64,000 bases of DNA from Liolophura sinensis (Eukaryota; Mollusca; Polyplacophora; Chitonida; Chitonidae), in NCBI RefSeq assembly GCF_032854445.1, contig NC_088300.1, positions 58,192,984-58,256,983 of the forward strand. Reading direction: 5' to 3'. This document shows positions 13,578 through 23,860 of this stretch, piece after piece; positions within the stretch are counted from its first letter, which is position 1; every line of letters starts with the position of its first letter. Below the pieces are notes generated by a model that ran no database searches, was not told the DNA's origin, and saw only the letters and a list, made by a program, of their open reading frames with translations. Position numbers and translations under genes: made by a program.

Positions 13578-13653
13578 TGGAACCAGCTGAAATCCACGTC
13601 ATCCCCGACCACAAGGTTCTAAAGTGCTCTGTGATTTTCACCAACGACGTAAT

Positions 13654-13659
13654 AATAAA
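13654..13659 (+). terminator. candidate poly(A) signal, RERG-like gene
   Basis: AATAAA lies 77 nt after the stop codon, with TG-rich sequence (CTTGTATGTGCATATAAC) about 50 nt further on. It is the nearest canonical hexamer; actual cleavage cannot be seen from sequence. Confidence 0.45.
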
Positions 13660-14761
13660 CATTTCGGACGATGTAAAGTATATATGCAACGCCATGCATA
13701 TTCCGCATACTTGTATGTGCATATAACAGGCTTAGTTTTAGCTATCGATTGTACACGTGCCAAACATGATTTACATTCGTTATGCCTTGAAAGTGTGTAA
13801 TAACGTTATCCATGTACGTTATCACAACGGCCAGTTCTTAAACAGCGAATCAAGCTCATTGCCATCAACGTAGTATATAGAATTATAGATCATTTCAGAT
13901 GAATACATTGATGCATGTACATGTTATGACGTGTTAAATTCTTAAAAATAACATTCGTGAATGATTCCATATTCTAAACTTCGGACAGTACGGACATTCA
14001 TTTCTGAAACTTGCAGTTTTGCTTTTGAAGAGCGCCAATTTTGTGTTACTTGTGTATACAGAGTGCCGTGATCAGTCCACAATGGGTGTCTTCAACATAC
14101 AGTCGTACAATAGCAGACACCAAAATGGCAATTCGTTTATCATCCATCTAAGCTGAAACACGTGCTGTACATAGTGTGCGTTTTCACGCAATGTAATTCA
14201 GTGGTTTACGAAAAAAATGTAGAAATACTATGTCACTTATTGCGAACGCGGGTCTGGTGTGATCGAAGCGAAACAAATTAAATTTTACAGGTATAGAATT
14301 AACAACACATATATTTGTTTATTTGATTGGTATTCAACACCGTATTCTCTTATACGACGACGGTCTGGTTCTTTGGTGACAGAAAGCGGAATGTCTTAAA
14401 CCACCACCCATCACCACCCAGGTATATGACTAATCTCCTGACTAGTGAGATTCCTGATTTAGTGAGAGCTGGATTCGAGCCAGTGACCTCAGTGATCACT
14501 ATATGTAATCGTTAGGTCTATTCATTGCTTAATTGCTTTAAGCGTTAATTATTTCATCAATTAAAACTGGTATGTATGTATATATGTTGGTACAGTTAAT
14601 ATAAAGCCAAACAAGCCTATGCATTAAAACGAGTCTTTGAGTCTATATATTGATCTGTTAATCTTTATATGCTATATATTCATGCAGATCTTTGGTGACT
14701 TCGTTGCATCCCTCGTCGTGGAGGGAATGTTGCAGAATACTTGAACTCTTCAAAATTGCGT

Positions 14762-14764
<3 letters not shown>

Positions 14765-14794
<30 letters not shown>
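14765..14794. repeat. (AT)n microsatellite
   Basis: About 30 bp of pure alternating AT directly beside the 3' end of a minus-strand SINE. Confidence 0.95.
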
Positions 14795-14797
<3 letters not shown>

Positions 14798-14802
14798 AAT
14801 AT

Positions 14803-15032
14803 TTGGGTGGTGTTTTCTGCCGTACTCAAGAATATTTCACGTATACGTCGGCGGCGCATTACGACGGACGACAACCGGATAGAGCAATGGTAATACCCAC
14901 GACTATCAATAGGTTGCTCGCAGACCTTCCCACGTACGACTCGAGAGGAAACCAACATCAGCTGGAACTGAACTCACAGTGACCGCATTGTTTACAGGAT
15001 CCTTAGTCATTGTGCTGCGCTAGCACCCTAAA
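14803..15032 (-). mobile_element. SINE family B, diverged near-complete copy
   Basis: Read on the minus strand it runs from GCTAGCGCAGCACAATGAC-like head sequence, through a GAGTTCAGTTCCAGCTGATG-type B-box region and a CGTACGTGGGAAGGTCTGC-like body, to GTGAAATATTCTTGAGTACG and GCAGAAAACACC. The tRNA A box at the extreme 5' end is missing. It is more diverged than the copy at 27416-27685. Confidence 0.75.
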
Positions 15033-16360
15033 CACTTCGCCCCAGCAGTCTCTTGAATATACATGTGTACATACGCACATGCTCCGATCCGCTGCCACGC
15101 CAGTTGCAGGCTCAAACCAAGCCTTGGGCAGGGAATTTGTAGAGGGGTATATAAGTGCAGATATATGCTCTCCGTACTGCCTGCTGACCCTTTAATCTCC
15201 TCCTTATACGCGTTTCTATCGCCTAAATGAACAGTATAGAAAAAATGTATGAGTTTGCAAGGCCGCAAAAGGCTTCCAAACATGCTCTTAAATTTTTCTG
15301 AACGTCTTTTCTTTTCTTCAACCACAAAATGCAAAACTTTTTTTTTTGTTTGAACGTACAACCTTGGCTACCAATTTGCACGGCTAGAATGGGAATGCCG
15401 AAATAATGAGAAACCGTATTGCACGCAACAAGGAAAGACGCGGTAATAAACAATCGGAATGAATCCTCAACCAACCACAGGGAATTTGTTATTTGAATTG
15501 TGTCTTGAAATTAACATTTTAAGTAGACGTATTAAAACTTTGCATTCGATGCCTAATGTATTATATGCAAAAGCTACATGTCTTTTACTTTTTCCGCAAA
15601 CTTGCCATATTTACAAGTTGTTCTGTCGTCATGTAGATAAACTAAAATATGTTGGGATAAAATGATGTTGTTGGTCTCAATTATACATCCTTTATTTGGT
15701 TATGTTTGTCCATTCACGGGGCATGTTTATGTTATATGTGTGTCTGGCTAGGCTGCGACAGAGCTTCTCGCTTCTGTACGAGGAAATATTTAAGAAGGAA
15801 GTCAGGATCTACAGCTTCAAAAGACTAGAGTCAGCATCGCAAATTAAAGATTAGCCCAATGAGACAGGGATCTTACCTACACAAGCATGCGTGAAGTCCT
15901 GCGTGGATGCATGGCTGCATGGCTGCCATCTATCTAGATTTCACGCGGGAAATTTCATTGACCTTTGCAAATGAAACCTGCATCCTGTATTTGGTTATGT
16001 TTGTTATTTGCCTTTTTTCCCCTTTCAAATTTGAGTTTACTCTATATATTCATTGGATTTGTTGTCCAAAATTCACCTTTCAAACAGCCTTGCGTGACAT
16101 TCGGGCATGAAGCGTACATGGTGAATGTCAACTTGATTTCTCGGTTCAAAATTTTCTACAACCGGATTATTGTTAAAAGAATTAGATGGTTTGCCGTACT
16201 AAGTTAGCAGTTGTAGCACGGCTCGATGGGCTATATGCACATCAGGCAATTGTCCAGTAAATGTGGGAAAATTACTCATCTCGTCTCTTCACTCATCCGT
16301 TCGCCTTGACTTTGTGCAGTTATTTCTCACCCAAATAGCCAGCCATCAGAAAAGCTTTTC

Positions 16361-16382
16361 AAAAAAAAAAAAAAAAAAAAAA
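16361..16382. repeat. poly(A) run, 22 bp
   Basis: An uninterrupted homopolymer beside the tRNA-like sequence. On the minus strand it is a T-run directly downstream of the tRNA pseudogene, in the place of a Pol III terminator. Confidence 0.95.
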
Positions 16383-16383
16383 T

Positions 16384-16460
16384 TCACGAGAATGGGATTC
16401 GAACCAAAGCGGGAATATAGCTCTCAGCCCATGGATTTAAAACAACTCGGTCACCTCGTC
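16384..16460 (-). pseudogene. class II (Ser-type) tRNA pseudogene or SINE head
   Basis: On the minus strand: GACGAGGTGACCGAGTTGTT (acceptor 5' strand plus D arm with A box), then ATCCAT (3' half of an anticodon stem), a long GGG...CCC variable arm, the B box GGTTCGAATCC and an acceptor 3' strand ending CTCGTG. The pattern resembles tRNA-Ser(GCU), but the anticodon and the 5' half of its stem are deleted, so it cannot be a functional tRNA. It runs directly into a T-run on its own strand (A 16361-16382). Confidence 0.55.
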
Positions 16461-16899
16461 GGCGCCGATATAGGCTGCAATATTATTTTTCGAAACAATT
16501 TTTGTGTTGTTCTGAAACACGTGGTTATCCTTTCACACGTTCATGTTTATACGCGTGTGCGTGTGGCAAAATGAATAAAGAAGATGCAAAGAACGGTAAT
16601 TCCATAATTTATTTGGCGAGGCGTATAAAAGCGTTATCATTTGACAAAATCAATATGAGTTATGTCACTATTTGGCCCAGGAGCAAAACCATGTATGTAT
16701 GACTCAAGTCAGAACAGTCTTATTGTCTAGGACTAGACACACAATAAATGAACAGGCTATGGTTCAGAGTTTACTGAGCAAACACTTTAGGAGAAAAACG
16801 TTCAACTTTATATAACTGTCCATATTTAAATTAACTATACACATGCACATATATAGGCAAAAATAGACAGGCATGCAGTTTTTTGATTCAAGTTGGTAC

Positions 16900-16903
<4 letters not shown>

Positions 16904-16972
<69 letters not shown>
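16904..16972. repeat. (AT)n microsatellite, 69 bp
   Basis: About 34 uninterrupted AT units. Open frames here that encode Tyr-Ile repeats are artefacts of this microsatellite. Confidence 0.97.
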
Positions 16973-16973
<1 letters not shown>

Positions 16974-17056
16974 TGCAATTCTGAGCACCCCAGCTCGCTG
17001 ATCAAGCTGTCTATATGGCTAATGTGCATACGTGTGGGTTAGACCTACGCTAATGA

Positions 17057-17317
17057 GTGAGTGAGTGAGTGCTTTATGGGGTTTAACGTGTTACTTAACA
17101 ATTTTTTCAATCATATGACGACGAAGGAATCCTTAGAGTGCATGTTATGTGCCTCCTTTTTGCAGGACGGATCTCCACCGTTCTTTTATCTAGTGCTGTT
17201 TCACTGAGACGCCTTACCGAAGGCAAGTAAGCGGCCCCGCTCCAGGCCATTATACTGATACGGGTCAACTGGGCGTTGCACTACCCCCTTCATGCGGAAC
17301 GCCAAGCGAGGAACTTC
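17057..17317 (-). mobile_element. SINE family A, 5'-truncated, with target-site duplication
   Basis: Minus-strand copy running from the (GAGT)n tail side through GTTTAACG, CATATGACGACGAAGGAATC, GCAGGACGGATCTCCACCG and CTTACCGAAGGCAAGTAAGC to GCCAAGCGAGGAAC. It stops before the tRNA-like head. CCTACGCTAATGA occurs at both edges (17044-17056 and 17318-17330), a perfect 13 bp target-site duplication that fixes the insertion limits. Confidence 0.9.
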
Positions 17318-17581
17318 CCTACGCTAATGAGGATGTGAACTCGCTCTTCAACCTGCTGTCTGATGAGCAAGGAAGGTTTGCCAGACACCTTCAACTTGGT
17401 CATATATGTCGGTTTCATCCCTCCCATCCCACCCCCAAAAAGAAAAAAAGTGTTTTTTTTTATGTGCATTTATTCTTCATGTTGGTTCTGAGGGATTGTA
17501 TTGTATGGTCTAGTCTGGTTTCAGGATCTGTCAGTGCGGCCTGAGACTTTCTTTTGGTGATAAAATGTTTATAACAATTGC

Positions 17582-17585
17582 AAAA
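17582..17585 (-). terminator. Pol III terminator of tRNA-Gln
   Basis: A TTTT on the minus strand about 16 nt past the 3' end of the tRNA-Gln gene, the usual minimal RNA polymerase III stop. Confidence 0.6.
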
Positions 17586-17600
17586 GTGAGCCGTAGCCCG

Positions 17601-17672
17601 AGGTCCCACCGAGATTTGAACTCGGATCGCTGGATTCAAAGTCCAGAGTGCTAACCATTACACCATGGGACC
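17601..17672 (-). tRNA. tRNA-Gln (anticodon UUG)
   Basis: A 72-nt complete cloverleaf on the minus strand. The acceptor stem GGTCCCA pairs with TGGGACC (7 bp, discriminator T). The anticodon stem CTGGA/TCCAG encloses loop CTTTGAA, giving anticodon TTG, which reads CAA. The T stem CCGAG/CTCGG encloses TTCAAAT. The A box TGGTGTAATGG and B box GTTCAAATC are intact, there is no intron, and a T4 stop follows. It closely matches the animal nuclear tRNA-Gln(UUG) sequence as I know it. It stands alone rather than in a cluster. Confidence 0.97.
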
Positions 17673-20600
17673 TTCATATGAGCGCCTTCGTTTTTACGGT
17701 CTATAATCTCGGGAGGTAGGCCGATGGTTCTGATTGGTTGTCGTATTCTCGATCGAATCTCATGATGGCGGGTTGCTGATGACGGCTGATGTTGGTGAAT
17801 CTGTCAAATTACCAGCCCATAGCAAATGTAGATGACAGAGACTTCGCTCCGACCCTCAATAATGCAACAGGGTGAGATGGGATACCATATATTAGGTAAT
17901 TTTGTTATGCTTTGTTATACGCCCTTTGCGCGCCAATCGTTTTCTTCCCCGCGACTTTGTGTTGTTGTTGTATAATGTCATTCGATTCTTGAATGCTTAA
18001 CTTTGGGTTTTGTCTGACATGAATCATCAGATATTGCTAATTTAACATGACGCATCTTAAACAAAGCGGCTGTTCTTCGAATTACCAGTTAAGCATCCAT
18101 GTTTCTGCCTTATTTATGATAATTTACACAGTACCCAGTGAACTAAACTGTAAAATAAAAAATATATATGATAAAAAAAACCCTTTAGTTTACACACCGA
18201 TTTGTAAATGTAGCGAGCAATAATGTAGGGATTTGAAAAAAATTGAGTTATTATTAGACAACCGCAGGAATATTTTCGTTTCTATCATTTGCAAATGTGG
18301 AGACCTTATAATATTGAATTGACGAAATCTGAAGCCAGTCATGATCTTCCTAAACTAAAGTCAAGGTAACAAAAACACACAAGTTAACACTCGTGTAATT
18401 GTATCATCAAGTAGAGGTTAAAGTCAATAAGTCAAATTAGAGTCACATGTATGCTAATATTTGATACTATAAATACATGTGATGGATGATTAGATCTATC
18501 AGAGTGATATTGTGTGACTACGGATGGTGAAATGAGGGACGGAGGTTTAGTAAACTGAAGAAATTGGTATTTAGATACTCTGTGAAACACACGTTAATTT
18601 TCTGCCAGTGGGCAACTGTAGACTGGAGCACCTGAAAGTCAATAGAGATTTGTATTAAGGTAGGCTTAAATTTAGATTCTTTTGAGAACCTGTTTAAAGT
18701 ATGAATGCCGATTCAATAGCAGTCAGACTATTGACAGGGTAACAGATCGCTCTAATGTTGATTACTGGCCAGCTACTACTGTTGGTACTTCACATTCTGT
18801 TATTGATCATTCCTTAGTGTATGTAGGCCATATGCAACAGCTGCAACTTACTGTGGACAAACAGAGTTAAGTAACGCGTAACTCGGTGTATTATATGAAA
18901 ACCTTAGTTCTGACCAGAACTCGGTGTATTATATGAAAACCTTAGTTCTGACCAGAAAAAAAAAAATTTGCACGTGTATTGTGTGGATCAATGTGCAAAA
19001 CTGTTGGTCTGCAATGCATACATGCATGTGATATTGATTCACTCACACTTTTGAGATTTTAGACATTTCATTTTGAATTGCATGTCAGCCTATTAAAACA
19101 GCTTGGTATTTAGCATTTTTAGCAATGATTTCTTTAATGCTGCCTGAAACATTATAGTAAATATGGTAATAAGGCATATGTGTTATGTGCATGTATTAAT
19201 TGAAACTGAACCCCCCCCAAAAAAAAAAACAACAACAACAAAAGAACACATCTGACAGACGTTCATATTTTCAGTGAAATTAGTCATTATGCCTGAATAA
19301 AATCATCAGGGTTCAAGTTACTTGCACCTATGCTATGAATAAAATCATCACCTATGTCTTCAAAATGGATCATTTCTAGGTGTAGTACAAACATGATAAA
19401 AGTGGGAGTGTATGTAGCAAATATAATTCCCATTTCAAATCTGCTACGTCTTAAGAAAATTGTTTCTTTAGTAGTAGTAAACATGAAACACTATGATTTT
19501 TAACATTAAAGTTTTTTTATCATGGAAAATATGGGTTGAAATATTGAAGGGATGTGGGAGTGCATGAGGAAGAAAATTGCAGTGTATAAATACTGATGAA
19601 TAGTAACCAGGCATCTACATGTTGTATATGTTTTGTATATTTACCCTGCTCCAACAGTGGAAAAAAACTTATTCTGCACATAAAACAACAATTTAAAATT
19701 GTGTGTCATTATTAGACATAATCAACATTAAATTTGGTGAAACTATGAACTTGTATTATTCCTCCACCCATAATTTACCTAACTGTCTTTTAAGTGAACA
19801 ATTCTTGAACCAATGAAAACATTCAAATAAATAGATTTAAAGAAAGTATTAAGAGATTGAAATTAGTCGGTAAATTTTGTATTATTGAATGAACGTAGAA
19901 AATTTTACATGTCAGATCTATAAAATGATACGAGACAAAAGTTGTTATGATAAACTTTAATAATTCATTTGGACAATATATCTTGTTGAAAATTATCAGA
20001 CAAACTGGTCCTTTAAATATGTAAACTATTACAATTGTAACAGTGAGAAATCTTCATTATATGTTTATACAAAATGTAAATAAAGCATGCATGTGAAGGT
20101 TGACATGTTTGATGGTTGAAGAACAGTGTTAGCACATTAGTGGCATGTACGAAAAGAAAATTTCAGGTTGAACTTACCTTCACCAGATTGACATCACCAT
20201 TTTCTTTACTGCCACAAAAACAGAGGATAAGCTCTAATTTACATGCATAAGTAAACATTATTTGGACAAAATTTGTACTTCTTTTGAATGTGATGTTGTG
20301 GGTGAAAGTGTAAAGCTGTTAAACCTAATGGTTGACTGCTGTTAGCTCACTCAAAAACCAAACTAAACAAAAAGAAAAGTTGCATAATGAGTAATTGGAC
20401 ATGAAGTTATAGGTATTGGATAACACTTCCATACAAAACTATATGTGGTACAGGTGTAATGGATAAGACAGAATGTGTTATCATTCACTCATTTTAAGTC
20501 CTCAAAATAAGAATGATAACCATAAATTGGGTCCATAACTTGGGCCATAACAGAGATGATTTTGAATTTTGCAAATTATTCACTATGTCAGAAACATAAA

Positions 20601-23600
20601 TCATTAAATGATTCTAATAATTTATCCACCTGTTCTAAAATGTTTTTTAGTGAATTCTAATACTTTTCACACCTTTAAATCACATTGGATGACCTTAATT
20701 TTTGTTATCTCCTGGAAGAGCTTGAGATGTCAGCTATTTTAACCTCTAAGATATGACTACATCTGTATAAAGTTCACTGAATATGCAAATAAAAAATTGT
20801 ATACATGTGACTGCTAGTAATATAAAGGGAAATAATTTGTGAGTCATAAAGTATTAATTTGTCAAGAGTAGCTTCCCTTGATTCGAATCAACCGAAAAGA
20901 ATTAGTCCCAGTCATATGTTTTTTTTTTCTCTTATAGTTTTGTGTGATATGAACTAAATATAAAAATTGAATAAGTACAAAGTAGAAATAACTCCTTGTG
21001 ACACTTTGTCAGTAGAGCTGATGTCAGACATTATGTAATTGTCTTCAGTAATTGGGAAAAGTCAATCAATAACGTACATATTCTAGCACAAGATCAGCTT
21101 CCTTCCCTTGCCTTGTCAAAATTTAGACGACCTTTATAATGCATATTATAGCATAGAAAACTGTCACACTTATAAACTCAAGTTCTGACTGTTCTGACTG
21201 TAAGTCTGGTGGGTTATGTACCTTGCCAACAGTGGTTTTCAACTTGGTTTCTGCTACCATTGTGCAAATGAAAAATTCCTGTGTATGGTGAAAGACACCA
21301 GTCCAATGAATGTAATTATTTATGCTTTTGCATGTGTGATCATTGCTTGCCCTCTCTCTGAGGTTAATATGTTAAGCTCCTTGACAAATGCTTAAATCAG
21401 TTGCACATGTGTGTTTCAGCTTCAAAATGAAGTGGCTATGTAAATACTAATATTGCTATTACCCTCAACATCTGCATGCTATAGTTTTTATCATGTCACA
21501 TTGTACTTTTCACACACATGTATGATAGTTTATGCATTGTTATTAGATTTCATATTACGCAATTTTGTAAACAATTAAATTTTATATCAACTTGTTTGAA
21601 AACTTTGCTTGTTTCAGTCTTTTGCAGAGTAGCATGGATTGCAGTAAAGTTGTAGAATACATGAATGTATGTGTATGTCAGATGGAAATCTGAGTTGTGT
21701 GAACATGCTTCATGTTTTCTTGTTTGTGTTTTTTAAAATTTATTTAAGATTGTTTAAAAAGTTGTTTTGACACTTCAGTTCATAGTGACAAAGAAAGCAC
21801 TTTGTTTAATTCTTGTTTTGAACAATTTTACATTTGCATATTCATATGCATAAAATAAAAAATATAATATAAGAAGTGTAATGTAAATTGAATGTAAATG
21901 ATTTTGTCTCTCAGGATGCTAAATTTGTGCTACAGAGACGACTGTACACCGTGCGTGTATATTTACATGTGTCCATTAACAGGCTTTGCTTATTGTTGCT
22001 AACATGTCTCTGTATCTGGTTTATACAGTGTTGATACACTGAATCTGTTATACAGTACTTGCTGTTTTTCTTGTGAATATGTGTCTGCATGTATTCTGTG
22101 TATTTGTACTTCCTGTTACATTATTGATGCAAATCATAATGCCCTGTGGAATAGATTTCCTAATTCTTCTGATTTTGGGGACCGATATTAGTAGTGTTAA
22201 TAGTAGAATATTACATTTTTTTACCAGCCTTTTGGAAAAGTAAAAGCACCAGTGTGCTGTTGTGAGAAGCCATGTGAGAAAAGAGAAACTCAATATTCCT
22301 GCTGCAATTACATATATGTTGGCTAAAATCAGCAGACCACGGTCCCAGAAATTAGAAGAATCCTGTCATGTTTTACAAACATGACAAAAATTTTTTCAGC
22401 ATTTATTTAAGTTGTCCCCGCATTAAGCATGCATGTACATGCATGTAGTTTATCAGATAGATCTATGTTGTCTTGTGGCGCTAACTAATAAATTGTGTAA
22501 GCTGTAACTTATATTATTTTCTTCACGTCATATTTTTTGTGTGTAACTCTCAGCATGCAATTGTTGTATGATGTAGACTGTGTGATGTGTTGTGGGCATT
22601 CAGCATGCTTATGTTGCATAATGAAGTATGGTTTATAAACGTCCATTTTAATTTAAAAGTTGTGTAAAGTATTTATCCAATGTGCAGATTTCAAGATACG
22701 ATATTTGACAACAGAGAGTCGTCCCATTTCAAAAGTGGTATTGTATCTCTATGGCACAGGTGGGTGAGGGTGAAGGGTATAGAAAACAGGGGTAGATAAA
22801 TCTGAATTATGTTGCAAGTGGGTTTGGGTGTCAAATATCTCAGATCACAAATACTGCTTTATTGAAAGATTTGACAAGTAGCCCTTTTGTGCTCTTAAAT
22901 TGTAGTGTCTTTTTAGGCTGGGTTGTCACTCTTGTTTTGTCATAATGACAACTCAAAACTGTGTATTCATGTCTTTGTACCACAGTGTCATATGTGCTTT
23001 CTCCTGGTATTGTAAAAATGTATTGTGTCAGCATTACTATATACTGTGTATGGATGCCTTTGGTAAACTTGTAGTTGTATGTAGTATCAACACTGAATTT
23101 TTTTGTCTCTGAACTTTCTTTATACAAGTATATGCGTTGAATGTTTTTGTTTGTGCCTTGCTCTATATTTCTTTTTGACATATCTTTTAACCTCAGCATG
23201 CATGCATGTTTGTTTAGAATTAAGATATACTGGGCTGCCTGAATTTTGCCTGCTTCAGCTTTCCTCTCCCTCTCCCTTGCTCCTCTACATTGTACAGTAT
23301 ATATTCTAACTGGGTGCATGGATTTCTGGTCCAAGTCTGCTTCATGTGCAAAATTCTGCTGACTGCTTTCTTTTCCTTCTTCAATGGTTTGATGTTGCCT
23401 GTCTTGGACTTACATTCTCTAGGCCCAGTAGCATGCTGACTGGGGTTGTTATGGTGATACGTTATTTTGGCTGGCTGACTGGTTATTTATTCTGCCCCTC
23501 TCTCTGATTTCTGGGACAGGTTTGGATGAACCCCCTCCCTCGGCACCCTCCTCATGGCTGATATCCACCCTTGTTGTACGGTGAGGGTCACCTTGGTATA

Positions 23601-23646
23601 ATGTCTGAAGGAATCAATATGAAAGGCTAGTGGCTTCATCAATCCG
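17673..23646. other. intergenic AT-rich DNA
   Basis: Six kilobases with no recognisable gene. Apart from a 38 bp tandem duplication near 18.9 kb and short homopolymers I see no organised structure. The promoter and any untranslated first exon of the downstream OTULIN gene should lie towards the right end, but no core-promoter motif stands out. A 164-codon minus-strand open frame (22840-23334) has no recognisable domain. Confidence 0.5.
18880..18955. repeat. perfect 38 bp tandem duplication
   Basis: Two identical, directly abutting 38 bp units (18880-18917 and 18918-18955), each beginning AACTCGGTGTATTATATG and ending CTGACCAG, followed by an A-run. Perfect identity suggests a recent slippage event. 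Confidence 0.95.
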
Positions 23647-23667
23647 TAGGTTGGTAAAGTCGCTGCC

Positions 23668-23860
23668 ATGGAGTGGCATAACTGGTATGTGAGGCAGCGA
23701 CACAAGAGGGAGGGGCTTATCCCTCCCAGTGTCACATGGGACAGGCTGCCCAGTTTCTACGACAGACTTACGGAACTTGCCCAACACATCCCCTGGAAAC
23801 GCCGGCTTGTTCTTCACCTGTGTTTTCGTGGTATCCGAATTAAAATTGATTTGGGAGACG
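23668..23860 (+). CDS. OTULIN: OTULIN exon 1 (coding part): basic N-terminus
   Basis: Encodes residues 1-64 plus one base of codon 65 and ends at a strong donor (GACG|GTAAGTG). The first base (G) plus TT of the next exon makes Val65, so the phase fits exactly. The peptide is Trp/Arg/Lys-rich (for example PWKRRLVLHLCFRGIRIK) and leads straight into the membrane segment. I do not recognise a homologous domain; assignment rests on position, Kozak context, upstream in-frame stop and phase. Confidence 0.75.

Larger units (their letters stand above)
13660..17581. other. intergenic DNA with repeats
   Basis: No protein gene recognised. It holds two AT microsatellites, a family B SINE at 14803-15032, a class II tRNA pseudogene next to an A-run at 16361-16460 and a family A SINE at 17057-17317. 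A sequence near 14470 that loosely resembles a minus-strand tRNA B box is too weak to call. Confidence 0.6.

Noticed and set aside
14430-14515. GGATTCGAGCC-like inverted B box
   Set aside because: An isolated match with no A box or tail; could be an old SINE head but cannot be supported.
16764-17029. Open frames encoding Tyr-Ile repeats
   Set aside because: They are produced by the (AT)n microsatellite at 16904-16972.
22840-23334. 164-codon minus-strand open frame just upstream of the OTULIN start
   Set aside because: No recognisable domain, low-complexity charged composition and no splice or promoter context; length is possible by chance in 64 kb. Expression data would be needed.
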